Shown here in pieces: positions 16,381 to 24,663 of a stretch of DNA of 64,000 nt (positions are counted from its first letter, which is position 1; each line of letters begins with the position of its first letter). This DNA comes from Cryomorphaceae bacterium (GTDB lineage: Bacteria > Bacteroidota > Bacteroidia > Flavobacteriales_D > Sanyastnellaceae): the NCBI GenBank assembly GCA_016124575.1, contig WGNM01000022.1, forward strand, positions 62,001 through 126,000. The letters are read 5' to 3'. Under the pieces are notes generated by a model that was not told the DNA's origin, did no database searches, and was given only the letters and a program-made list of their open reading frames with translations. The translations under genes were made by a program, and so were the position numbers.

Positions 16381-19300
16381 ATGAGAAACGTTGTCGTTCT
16401 TAGCCTGCTTCTAATGGCATCGTTTGTAACCGATGCGCAAGAAATCATTGCCTACGACATGTCGGATTTGGAAGTGAGTGACTGCGATGGAATCTTGTAC
16501 GATTCGGGCAGTGTTGACGGCGCTTACAGCATCAATGAAGACCTGATTTTTGTAGTAAACACGGGTGGCGCTTCGATTTCCATATCTTTTTTAAATGATA
16601 TCTGTATTGAAGATGGATTTGATCATTTGTACATCCATGACGGACCGGGAATAGGATCGCCATTGCTGGCAGATATCACTGGAGCCGGCTTCATACCGCC
16701 CAATTTGCAAAGTACGGGCGGGGTTGTGACCTTTCATTTCGTATCGGATGTGAGTGCCAGCTATTGTGGATTTGAGATATTGTGGAATACCATTGTTGCG
16801 CCGCCGGTGCCACCATCGCTTGCAGTACCCAATGCACCTGTTTGCAACAGTGGGATTATCAATTTAGAATTTAGTGAAGCCATAGGATGCGACTGGTTGC
16901 TGGCTGACAGTATTGTAGTAACCTCTCTAACCAATTTCAATGTTTTAGATGCAAATGTTGATTGCAACAATGGCTTTGGAACCAGTGCCAACATAACCAT
17001 TGCTCCCGTGCCCACCTACAACTGCGATTTCTCAATCGACCTGGTTTTGGGCATTCCTGATGCATGCGACAGCATTTGGTACTTCCCGTTATCTGCTGGG
17101 TTTTCAATTACCAGTTGTGGCATCGATGCAACTACCTACAGCAATGTTTATGAAGTATGCCAAGGAGAATGCGCCAACATTGGGGTGAATGTTATTGGAT
17201 GCTTCGATTACACCTATGAGTGGAGCAGTGGAGAAACGGTCGCCGGACCTTTTGAGGTTTGTCCGCCCCAAACTACCACCTATACTGTTACCATAACTGA
17301 AGTTCAAACGGGGGTTACAACCACAGAGAGTCTTACAATCACTGTTTCGGAAATAGAGATTCTAGAATCAGGTGGTTTATTGTGTCAAAGCACACCTGCG
17401 AGTAATCTTCAGGCGACGCCTCCCGGCGGATGGTGGAGTGGCCCCGGCATACAAGATGGTGAAACTGGTTATTTCGTCCCCGATAGTTTGATGGGTGGCA
17501 TAAACGTCATCATGTACAGCTTAGATAATGGGTGTTCAGCGACTTTAGTTTACGACATGATACCCATAGACTCCGATGATTTCGCAGCGAGCTGTCCGGG
17601 ACAGGCACCATTCCCATTGATTGGTGAGCCACTTGGTGGTGTGTGGACAGGTCCTTTCGTGAATGCGAACATGTTTGATCCAAGTACGGAAGGAATTTAC
17701 GATTTGGTGTACAGTTTAAACGGCTGTACCGATACCTTACAAATGAGTGTTGGCAATATCGGCGGACAGTTTATGGCCGACACCTTGTGTCAGTCGAATT
17801 GGCCCGACACACTTGTATTTAGTCCGTTTGGTGGCACATGGACTGGCCCCGGCATCATCGACGATTTGTATGGTGTTTTCGACCCCTCCGAGGTGGATCC
17901 TGGCACATACGACCTTGTCTACAACGCCATAGGTTGTGATCAAATTTTCACCATCACCGTGAAAGAAATGAATACAGGGCGGCGCGTTCGCTCTTCTTGT
18001 CCGTCGCAAGCCCCCTACATCCCCTACCCCAACTTTTCACCCATCGGAGGCAACTGGCAAGGCGAAGGCATCATTGATCAGATGACGGGGCTGTACGATC
18101 CAGGCAGTTTGCCTGAAGATTACTGGACCAGTTTGATTTACTATGCACCAAATGGCTGTACAGACACCATATTTATATACAATCGCACTACTGAAATACC
18201 TGCAGACACCGTTCAGATTTGTGCTTCGCAAGAAGGCGCCATGTTGAATTTTGATACTGTTGGCAACGTGCCATTTGGTGGCGATTGGACAGGAAACGGA
18301 GTGATCGATTTGGGAGGTGGCGACTTCTATTTTGAGCCCGATCTTGCCGGAGTGGGATTGCATTGGATCACTTACGATGCCAATGGATGTTCAGACAGTT
18401 TGATGGTCGTGATACATCCCGACAACATCGCAGCTACCGACATCGCATTGTGTTCAGACATAGAACCATTTGTTGTAGACCCTTCTATTTTCACCCCGAG
18501 CGAGTGGATAGGCCCCGGCATAACCGACAGTCAATCGGGAGTTTTTGACCCAACATCCGCCGTGGAAGGCGCGAATATGATTTATTGGACAACAGCTGCG
18601 GGATGTGTTGATTCACTGCAAATTACTGTTGAGCAGTTTCAGCAAGCCGACATTTCCGGACTTTCAGCCAGCTATTGCTATGAATTTCAAGACTTTGAAC
18701 TCATATTGTTTCCAGACGACGGCGTATTGACCGGATCTACATCGGCTACATCATTTAATCCCGCACTTGCCGGAGAAGGGCTTCAAACATTGGTTTACAC
18801 ATGGACTGGCACTTTGTGCAGCAGTTCAATTACAGTTGAAACCTTTGTTTTACCTGCTTTGGACATTGTTTTAACCGCATCGGACCAAGAAATTTGTGAA
18901 GGAAGTGGCACAGTGCTGACAGCTGCTGGGTCAGGCGGACAGCCCGATGCCTTTTTGGAATATACATGGAGTGATGGATTGTTTCCTGTGAATCAGAACA
19001 CCGCGGTACCTGAAAACACGCAGTATTACTACGTCAGCGTGAACGATGGCTGCTCAGACCCCGTTGTTGACTCCGTTTTGATTTCTGTGTTACCACCTTT
19101 GCAACCGACTGTTTCAACCAGTGGTATTGCCTGTTATGGCGAATCGGGATTTGTGACAGCGAGCATATCACCGGCTGGAAATTTCGCTATTTATTGGGAC
19201 GACAACCTTTTTGGGAGTGGCGATCAGGTGAGTGCCTTTTCTGGAGAGATCGTGCCTTTGGTTATTGAAGATATAACTGAAGGATGTCTGTTCGACACCC

Positions 19301-19857
19301 TTGTACTTGTGCCCAGCTACCCGCCTATCACCACCCTATTTTCATCGAGTCCGAATCTCGATTGCATACCTTTTGCGGAGCAACCGATCCAATTTTTAGA
19401 CTACAGTCAAAACGCCATTGCAGGGATTTGGGATTTTGGCAACGGCGAAATTGAACCGTATGCGTTAGGGATTAGTCCGCAGGTTAGCTACCCCCAGCCT
19501 GGCAACTACACCGTGACGCTTGTTGCTGAAAACATTGGAGGTTGTATCGACAGCTTGTCTATAAACGTATGCATTCTCGACCCAGTTGAAATATTTATCC
19601 CTGACTTGTTCTCACCCAACGGTGATGGTAACAACGATTTTCTTTTCATTCGCGGTCGCGGATTGGATGACGTAACATTCAGAGTAATTGATCGCTGGGG
19701 CGTAACCATTTTTGAGACCAACGACCCGAAAGAAGGCTGGGATGGCACACATGGCGGCAAAGACATGCCAAGTGGCACCTATTTGTGGTATGCCAAAGCG
19801 AGGATCTCGACTGGAGAATATTTGGAATTGCAGGGAGACATAACCCTGTTGCGATGA
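16381..19857 (+). CDS. large T9SS type B (gliding-associated CTD) repeat protein
   Basis: A 1158-residue surface protein. After the signal peptide (VVLSLLLMASFVTDAQ) there is a CUB-like domain (about 25-140; DGFDHLYIHDGPGIGSP). Ig-like segments follow, then about seven repeats of 65-75 residues centred on a GGxWxGPGIxDxxxGxFDP core (residues ~347, 417, 483, 556, 632, 707 and a degenerate one at 778). A PKD-like domain (FLDYSQNAIAGIWDFGNGE) precedes the C-terminal CHU_C/type B sorting domain (IPDLFSPNGDGNNDFLFI to GDITLLR). Type B cargo is usually exported with a PorP/SprF partner, and one overlaps its stop by ATGA. It resembles an adhesin such as SprB in layout, though much smaller. Confidence 0.9.
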   Translation: MRNVVVLSLLLMASFVTDAQEIIAYDMSDLEVSDCDGILYDSGSVDGAYSINEDLIFVVNTGGASISISFLNDICIEDGFDHLYIHDGPGIGSPLLADITGAGFIPPNLQSTGGVVTFHFVSDVSASYCGFEILWNTIVAPPVPPSLAVPNAPVCNSGIINLEFSEAIGCDWLLADSIVVTSLTNFNVLDANVDCNNGFGTSANITIAPVPTYNCDFSIDLVLGIPDACDSIWYFPLSAGFSITSCGIDATTYSNVYEVCQGECANIGVNVIGCFDYTYEWSSGETVAGPFEVCPPQTTTYTVTITEVQTGVTTTESLTITVSEIEILESGGLLCQSTPASNLQATPPGGWWSGPGIQDGETGYFVPDSLMGGINVIMYSLDNGCSATLVYDMIPIDSDDFAASCPGQAPFPLIGEPLGGVWTGPFVNANMFDPSTEGIYDLVYSLNGCTDTLQMSVGNIGGQFMADTLCQSNWPDTLVFSPFGGTWTGPGIIDDLYGVFDPSEVDPGTYDLVYNAIGCDQIFTITVKEMNTGRRVRSSCPSQAPYIPYPNFSPIGGNWQGEGIIDQMTGLYDPGSLPEDYWTSLIYYAPNGCTDTIFIYNRTTEIPADTVQICASQEGAMLNFDTVGNVPFGGDWTGNGVIDLGGGDFYFEPDLAGVGLHWITYDANGCSDSLMVVIHPDNIAATDIALCSDIEPFVVDPSIFTPSEWIGPGITDSQSGVFDPTSAVEGANMIYWTTAAGCVDSLQITVEQFQQADISGLSASYCYEFQDFELILFPDDGVLTGSTSATSFNPALAGEGLQTLVYTWTGTLCSSSITVETFVLPALDIVLTASDQEICEGSGTVLTAAGSGGQPDAFLEYTWSDGLFPVNQNTAVPENTQYYYVSVNDGCSDPVVDSVLISVLPPLQPTVSTSGIACYGESGFVTASISPAGNFAIYWDDNLFGSGDQVSAFSGEIVPLVIEDITEGCLFDTLVLVPSYPPITTLFSSSPNLDCIPFAEQPIQFLDYSQNAIAGIWDFGNGEIEPYALGISPQVSYPQPGNYTVTLVAENIGGCIDSLSINVCILDPVEIFIPDLFSPNGDGNNDFLFIRGRGLDDVTFRVIDRWGVTIFETNDPKEGWDGTHGGKDMPSGTYLWYAKARISTGEYLELQGDITLLR
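17400..18850 (+). repeat. region of about seven GG-x-W-x-GPGI repeats
   Basis: Diverged tandem protein repeats, each about 65-75 residues with GGxWxGPGI, an FDP/FxP turn and a conserved xxGC near the end. DNA identity is low, so the repeats are old. Limits are approximate. Confidence 0.75.
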
Positions 19858-20840
19858 GAACCCTGCTTTTCATATTGACCATGGGGGCTTCGTTAGCCAT
19901 TACTGGACAAGACGCCTTGTTTTCGCAATATTGGTTAACACCAGCAAGCATCAATCCGGCAGCTACGGCAACGCAGAACAGCGACTATAGGGCTACGTTG
20001 CAGCGAAAAAACCAAGGAACCTTACCTCAGGTAAAGTTCAACACCAGCCAACTCGTAGGTGAGATGAAACTTTTAAACAACGGTAACCGCCACCTCGGGG
20101 TAGGGTTATTGATTCGACAAGACCGAACGGGGGAAGCGCAACTTTCTGTTTTTGAAGCTGGAGGTTTGCTCGCCTATCATATACGCACAGGCAAGAAAAA
20201 CAGATTGAGTGCTGGGTTCGGCGCGTCGTACCGTCAGCGCAATATTGCTCTTGATGGACTGTCGTGGGACTCCCAGTACAACGGGGCAGGTTTTGACCCC
20301 ACATTGCCAACAGGGGAGACATTTGCTGCCAATACCAGTTGGTCGATCGATTTACAGACCGGATTGCAATGGATGCATGAAGGGAAGCACCGCTACACCC
20401 TAGGATATTCGACCTACCATTACATGCAAGATCAAGGATTGTTGGGCACCAGCGCAGATAAAACCATTTTGCGACATCAATTCATGGGATCATATAGTAA
20501 AAAGCTAAAGCCCGTTGATTTGACCGGAGATTTGTTGTTTGTTCAGCATGGTGGAGCTACCACAGCCATTGTTGGCGCACGTGCCGAGTACAAGTTGGGG
20601 ACAGATTCTCGTTACACCACCGCATCGACATCGAGTTTTGTAATGGCAGGAGCGCACTACCGTTGGGCTGACGCCGTAATTTTGATGGTCGGATATGACT
20701 ATCACAAAACCATGAAAATCACTTTTGGGTACGACATAACAACAGGGAGTATCAAAGCGCTCAATACAGGCCGTGGTGGTTGGGAGCTCGGCTTGGTTTG
20801 GAGCTCACCCGTGAAGAATGAGAGAATACGATTGAAGTAA
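19854..20840 (+). CDS. PorP/SprF family type IX secretion membrane protein
   Basis: The ATG at 19854 overlaps the upstream stop by ATGA and gives a signal peptide (MRTLLFILTMGASLAITGQ). The 328-residue product has the family opening DALFSQYWLTPASINPAATA, a classic 'FSQY...NPA' motif, then alternating beta-strands of an outer-membrane barrel, ending GGWELGLVWSSP. PorP/SprF proteins help T9SS export or attach type B cargo at the outer membrane. The pairing with the 1158-residue protein makes that its likely client. The rest of the T9SS machinery is not in this window. Confidence 0.9.
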   Translation: MRTLLFILTMGASLAITGQDALFSQYWLTPASINPAATATQNSDYRATLQRKNQGTLPQVKFNTSQLVGEMKLLNNGNRHLGVGLLIRQDRTGEAQLSVFEAGGLLAYHIRTGKKNRLSAGFGASYRQRNIALDGLSWDSQYNGAGFDPTLPTGETFAANTSWSIDLQTGLQWMHEGKHRYTLGYSTYHYMQDQGLLGTSADKTILRHQFMGSYSKKLKPVDLTGDLLFVQHGGATTAIVGARAEYKLGTDSRYTTASTSSFVMAGAHYRWADAVILMVGYDYHKTMKITFGYDITTGSIKALNTGRGGWELGLVWSSPVKNERIRLK

Positions 20841-20848
20841 ACGTTGCT

Positions 20849-21010
20849 TTAAGACGTCCAGCGGAAAATCAAGTATATCAAGCATAACAAGAACATCAAA
20901 AAAGAGATCTTGTTGATGCCATGCATCATTCGCAAATTCAATTCTGCCCCTTCTTCTTTTTTGAAAAGGTTAAGCGGGTTGATGTAGTACAGCACTTTTT
21001 TCAAGAACAT
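20849..21010 (-). CDS. 53-residue single-pass membrane protein
   Basis: A short gene: MFLKKVLYYINPLNLFKKEE, then AELNLRMMHGINKISFLMFL followed by LCLIYLIFRWTS. A short amphipathic N-terminus with a basic patch is followed by one C-terminal membrane helix. Small proteins with 'NPLNLFK' and 'MHGINkIS' patterns are widespread in Bacteroidota (possibly DUF6728; name from memory, unverified). It lies 30 bases downstream of ridA on the same strand and may be co-transcribed with it. The coding-like composition, clean stop and family-like motifs support a real gene. Confidence 0.7.
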   Translation of the reverse strand: MFLKKVLYYINPLNLFKKEEGAELNLRMMHGINKISFLMFLLCLIYLIFRWTS

Positions 21011-21040
21011 AATCAACGAACAATTGAGATTAATAAAAGT

Positions 21041-21421
21041 TCAATCGGCGGTAGCGATTGCAGATATTTCAACATTCACACCTTTCGGCAAACCAGACAC
21101 CGCGACCGTTTCTCTGGCCGGAAAATCGCTGGCAAAGCGCTTTGCGTAAAGGGCATTCACCTCTACAAAAAGGCTCATATCAGATAAAAAGATAGACGTT
21201 TTAATGATGCAGTTGAAATCGCTACCCGATTCTTTCAGCACCGCGCCCAAATTATTGAGCACCATTTCTGTTTCTTCAGCTATTGAGCTCATTTTCAACT
21301 CGCCACTACTCGGCTCAATGGCAATTTGTCCGCTCACATATACCAACCCACCCACCTTAACAGCCTGACTATACGGCCCGATAGGAGCAGGAGCATTTGT
21401 TGTGAAAACTATTTCTTTCAT
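21041..21421 (-). CDS. ridA: RidA family reactive intermediate/imine deaminase
   Basis: A 126-residue cytoplasmic enzyme that hydrolyses reactive 2-aminoacrylate and other imines released by PLP enzymes. Seen: APIGPYSQAVKVGGLVYVSGQIAI at the N-terminus, the catalytic arginine in FPARETVAV, and a C-terminal VNVEISAIA. Length and motifs match the family. It diverges from the glutamine amidotransferase gene with about 30 bases between starts. A near-match -7 box (TAACTTTA) is at 21439-21446 on this strand. Confidence 0.93.
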   Translation of the reverse strand: MKEIVFTTNAPAPIGPYSQAVKVGGLVYVSGQIAIEPSSGELKMSSIAEETEMVLNNLGAVLKESGSDFNCIIKTSIFLSDMSLFVEVNALYAKRFASDFPARETVAVSGLPKGVNVEISAIATAD

Positions 21422-21426
21422 TCGAT

Positions 21427-21434
21427 TACATTTG
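21427..21434 (+). promoter_or_regulatory. -7 promoter box of the trpG/pabA-like gene
   Basis: TACATTTG matches TAnnTTTG exactly. It lies downstream of the ATG at 21326, which argues that the real start of the amidotransferase is the TTG at 21452, with a leader of about 14 nt. Confidence 0.5.
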
Positions 21435-21451
21435 CGGCTAAAGTTAATGCA

Positions 21452-22024
21452 TTGAAGATACTTCTTCTCGACAACTACGATTCATTTACCTTCAACCTCT
21501 TCCATTATTTGGTTGGCGCTGGCGCGGATGTAGAAGTGTTCAGAAACAACGAAATAAGCGTAACTGAAGCGGGAGCATACGACGCCATTGTTTTTAGTCC
21601 AGGCCCTGGCCTGCCCGAAGAAGCCGGTTTGATGATGTCGATAATAGCAGCGCATTATCAAAACATACCCATGCTAGGAGTGTGTTTAGGACATCAGGCC
21701 ATCGTAGAATTCTTTGGAGGGAGTTTAGAAAATTTGGTAGAAGTCTGCCACGGCCAGCCCACAATCACCACACACGACACCAGTTCGCTGCTTTTCCTTA
21801 ACCTAGAGAGCCAGATTCAAACAGGTCACTACCATTCATGGATAGCCTCGAAAGAGAACTTTCCAAAACAGTTGAAAATAACAGCAGTGAACGACCGAGG
21901 ATGGGTCATGGCCATTGAACACAACACATTGCCCATTTTCGGCGTGCAGTTTCATCCAGAATCGGTGTTGACACCGGGAGGCTATCAGATGATAGAAAAC
22001 TGGGTGCGATCTCTAGAAAAGTAG
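21452..22024 (+). CDS. glutamine amidotransferase, anthranilate/aminodeoxychorismate synthase component II
   Basis: A class I glutamine amidotransferase of the TrpG/PabA type, supplying ammonia from glutamine to a chorismate-converting partner. Starting at TTG 21452 gives MKILLLDNYDSFTFNLFHYL, the standard N-terminus, and 190 residues; the longer ATG frame runs into ridA and its promoter. The catalytic cysteine is in MLGVCLGHQA and the His/Glu pair in GVQFHPESVLT. CHGQPTIT follows the family's H-G-K/x pattern. No component I gene is nearby, so it may serve folate, tryptophan or both. It overlaps the convergent lptD end by 12 bases. Confidence 0.9.
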   Translation: MKILLLDNYDSFTFNLFHYLVGAGADVEVFRNNEISVTEAGAYDAIVFSPGPGLPEEAGLMMSIIAAHYQNIPMLGVCLGHQAIVEFFGGSLENLVEVCHGQPTITTHDTSSLLFLNLESQIQTGHYHSWIASKENFPKQLKITAVNDRGWVMAIEHNTLPIFGVQFHPESVLTPGGYQMIENWVRSLEK

Positions 22025-24586
22025 TCCATTCGGGCCACCACGCGCCTGCAGCTTCAGGTCTTTGAGCAAAGCCGACTTCACATTCAACTGGATGCTGAAA
22101 CTTTGACGGAACCCGAAAGGGATGTAATTAAACGTCAGCTCCCAGCAATGCAAATCCCAGTAAAGATTAAGAGTTGTAGGAGTCAATTCTTTCGCCACCA
22201 AATCGTAGCCTGAATCGACACCTATTTTCCACCTTTTAAAGACTGTAACATCGCCATTGAACAAGATGCTTTGCGTGATATCGTCGACATCAGTTTGCGT
22301 TGGAGCATCGAACTGGCGATTTAAGTTTAGGCTGTAGTTCAGCACAATCGTCCATGGAACAGAAAAATCGACAAAAGCGGCTCTGTTCTGATTGATTGTT
22401 TCAAGTTGTTCCTCCGTGCCTTCTTCGCTTGTCTTCTTTCGTTCACCCTTGCCTCTAAAGTTCATTCCCAGCGCGGCTGAGGCCCTTCTCATGCGGAGCA
22501 GACCTGCATTTTGACTCAATAAAAATGTATTGATCGCATTTCCATTTTCATCGCGAGCATAAGCCGAGTGCGTGCTATTTACGTTTACCGTTACATTCTT
22601 AAACAGCGTAGTAAAACCACGCATCGATATATCGCTCAGATTCAAAGAATCAGCCAGCATATTGTAGCTACCCGAAATGATATAGTTCTCAATCAGCTTC
22701 ACTTTTTTTGTTGCCTTGCCCCCTTTCTCCTTGTCTTTCACCTTCATTTCCAAGTTATTGGCCAACGAGAAATTGACATTGAACTGCTCGCGTGTATTGC
22801 CCGGGCGGAATCTTGCCACACTAAAAGGAGAGAAGCTAGTTAGCTCACCATTGTCGCCAAAATATCCGTACACATTGTTGTCAATAGCTGGCACGTAAGA
22901 CAATCCAGCTTGTGGAGTTAACACATGTCGAATTGCCTTTAGGTTTTCGCTTTTTCTCAAGTTAAACGTACCGTAGAAACGCGTATTGAAAGAACCGCTG
23001 ACCCTCCAATCGCGCGACGATCGGAAGCCCGCCAAAGTATCAGCCTCGTAAGTTCCCGCAGTATTCTGATTGTACGTTAAATACTTAAAAGCCCAGTATT
23101 CATTGTAGTTGAAAGACGGCGTGAACGTAACAAAACCAATTTTTGCCGACGTAGTGAGCGCAGCAGTATGGCGAATACCATTTTGCACCTCCCTGCTGAG
23201 AGTCGATAATTCATCCCAGCGGACAATTGATGTTGGGGCCGATAGGTAGTTTTCAAAATTCGCGCTATAGGAGAATCCAATTTGGTCGATTTTCTTTTTC
23301 GGCCCCTTGTTTCCTAGCCACTTTGAAATGGGAAGATTCGTACGTGTGCGGTTCAGCGTGAGTGCTGGCAAGATAAGCTCCACATTTTGCGTCGCTGAGT
23401 TTTGAGATTGGCGAGCGCTGGCTGTTAAGTTGTAAGGTTTTCCTGGGAAGCTTTTTGTGAACTGCAAGCTTGAAGCAAACGTGTTCGATAGATAATCAGT
23501 TTGACTGCTATTGATATTGTTTCTGAAGTTGTTTGAGCTACCAAAGTTTATGTTCGCCGAGAACCGCGAATTTGGACGAGCTTTTGGGTCTTGGTCGTGG
23601 TTCCAACGGACGAAAAATTGGGCATTTTTCGAGAAACCAGGAACTTCAGGAATGCCTTCTCTGACGACAGTGCGCGAAATATTAAACGCCCCAGAATACT
23701 TGTACCTCACCTTGTAATTCGTGATGTTTCTCAACGTCCAGCTGCCTCGCGAATAAATATCTCCCAAAATCCGCGTATCAGCATGTCGGCCCAACGGCAA
23801 ATAATACCCACCATCTTTCAAAAAGAAACCCAAGTTGTTTGCATTTCCATACCCGGGCAGGATGACACCGTGCGAAGATTCATTTTTCGTCGGAAACCAA
23901 GCAAAAGGCAGCGCTAGCGGCGTAGGCACCTTTCGGATTTTCAGGTATAGAGGCCCACTAACCACCTTATCATCAGGAATGAGAACAGCTTTTTTAAGGT
24001 GAAAATGGTAGTGTGGATTTTCGGCATCGCAAGTTGTAAACTTCCCATTGCCAATGTGGATAGACCCATCGGTGTGACGTTTGGAGATCCCCGCATGGAA
24101 AATAGCATCACCTTCTTGCGTCACCGAGTTTTTAGAGAAACCCTGTTGCGTCAGGAAATTGTAGCACATGTATTCTTGCGTGAACGACTGGCTGTTTTGA
24201 TCCAACTTCGGTTTACCGATAAGCGTACCTGTAGAATCGGGAACCCCTGAAGCACAAGCCATGTTATCGCCAAAGCTGTATTCAACAAAGGCCGCGGTTA
24301 GCTCAAGATCATCGTATTTTACGAACGCATTTCCGTAAAGGAGTACCTTATTGTTTATTAAGTCAATAACAATAGAGTCGTCGGCGTTATAGTATATAGT
24401 CGCCAAGATTCCATCTTCCTTTTCAATAACCAGAGAGTCTGGTTTCGAAATTTGAGCAACGAGAGAATCGGGCACTAAAATTGAAGGTACAGCAGCCTCC
24501 TGAATGAAAGTAGAGTCTTCTTGTGCGAAAGCAAATCTCACGTTCATTATTAACAGCAACACGAGGATAATTCGCATCAGACGCAT
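22013..24586 (-). CDS. lptD: LPS-assembly protein LptD (OstA-type outer-membrane protein)
   Basis: An 857-residue outer-membrane protein that inserts lipopolysaccharide into the outer leaflet. ATG 24586 gives the signal peptide MRLMRIILVLLLIMNVRFAFAQ; the longer frame adds 19 residues and is less likely. Residues ~60-200 form the OstA/LptA-like periplasmic domain (VIDLINNKVLLYGNAFVKYDDLELTAAFVEY). The rest is a large beta-barrel (YGFGNANN-like turns, GGYYLPLGRHADTRILGDIYSRGSW), typical of the long Bacteroidota LptD. It diverges from the amidase gene with 77 bases between starts. A weak -7 (TCCATTTG) lies next to the ATG. Confidence 0.9.
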   Translation of the reverse strand: MRLMRIILVLLLIMNVRFAFAQEDSTFIQEAAVPSILVPDSLVAQISKPDSLVIEKEDGILATIYYNADDSIVIDLINNKVLLYGNAFVKYDDLELTAAFVEYSFGDNMACASGVPDSTGTLIGKPKLDQNSQSFTQEYMCYNFLTQQGFSKNSVTQEGDAIFHAGISKRHTDGSIHIGNGKFTTCDAENPHYHFHLKKAVLIPDDKVVSGPLYLKIRKVPTPLALPFAWFPTKNESSHGVILPGYGNANNLGFFLKDGGYYLPLGRHADTRILGDIYSRGSWTLRNITNYKVRYKYSGAFNISRTVVREGIPEVPGFSKNAQFFVRWNHDQDPKARPNSRFSANINFGSSNNFRNNINSSQTDYLSNTFASSLQFTKSFPGKPYNLTASARQSQNSATQNVELILPALTLNRTRTNLPISKWLGNKGPKKKIDQIGFSYSANFENYLSAPTSIVRWDELSTLSREVQNGIRHTAALTTSAKIGFVTFTPSFNYNEYWAFKYLTYNQNTAGTYEADTLAGFRSSRDWRVSGSFNTRFYGTFNLRKSENLKAIRHVLTPQAGLSYVPAIDNNVYGYFGDNGELTSFSPFSVARFRPGNTREQFNVNFSLANNLEMKVKDKEKGGKATKKVKLIENYIISGSYNMLADSLNLSDISMRGFTTLFKNVTVNVNSTHSAYARDENGNAINTFLLSQNAGLLRMRRASAALGMNFRGKGERKKTSEEGTEEQLETINQNRAAFVDFSVPWTIVLNYSLNLNRQFDAPTQTDVDDITQSILFNGDVTVFKRWKIGVDSGYDLVAKELTPTTLNLYWDLHCWELTFNYIPFGFRQSFSIQLNVKSALLKDLKLQARGGPNGLLF

Positions 24587-24663
24587 GACAAATGGAGTAC
24601 AGTTGATTCTATTTTTGAACATTGGGGCTGAACAGGCAGCCAAAGCTAACGAAAAGTCCCTAT

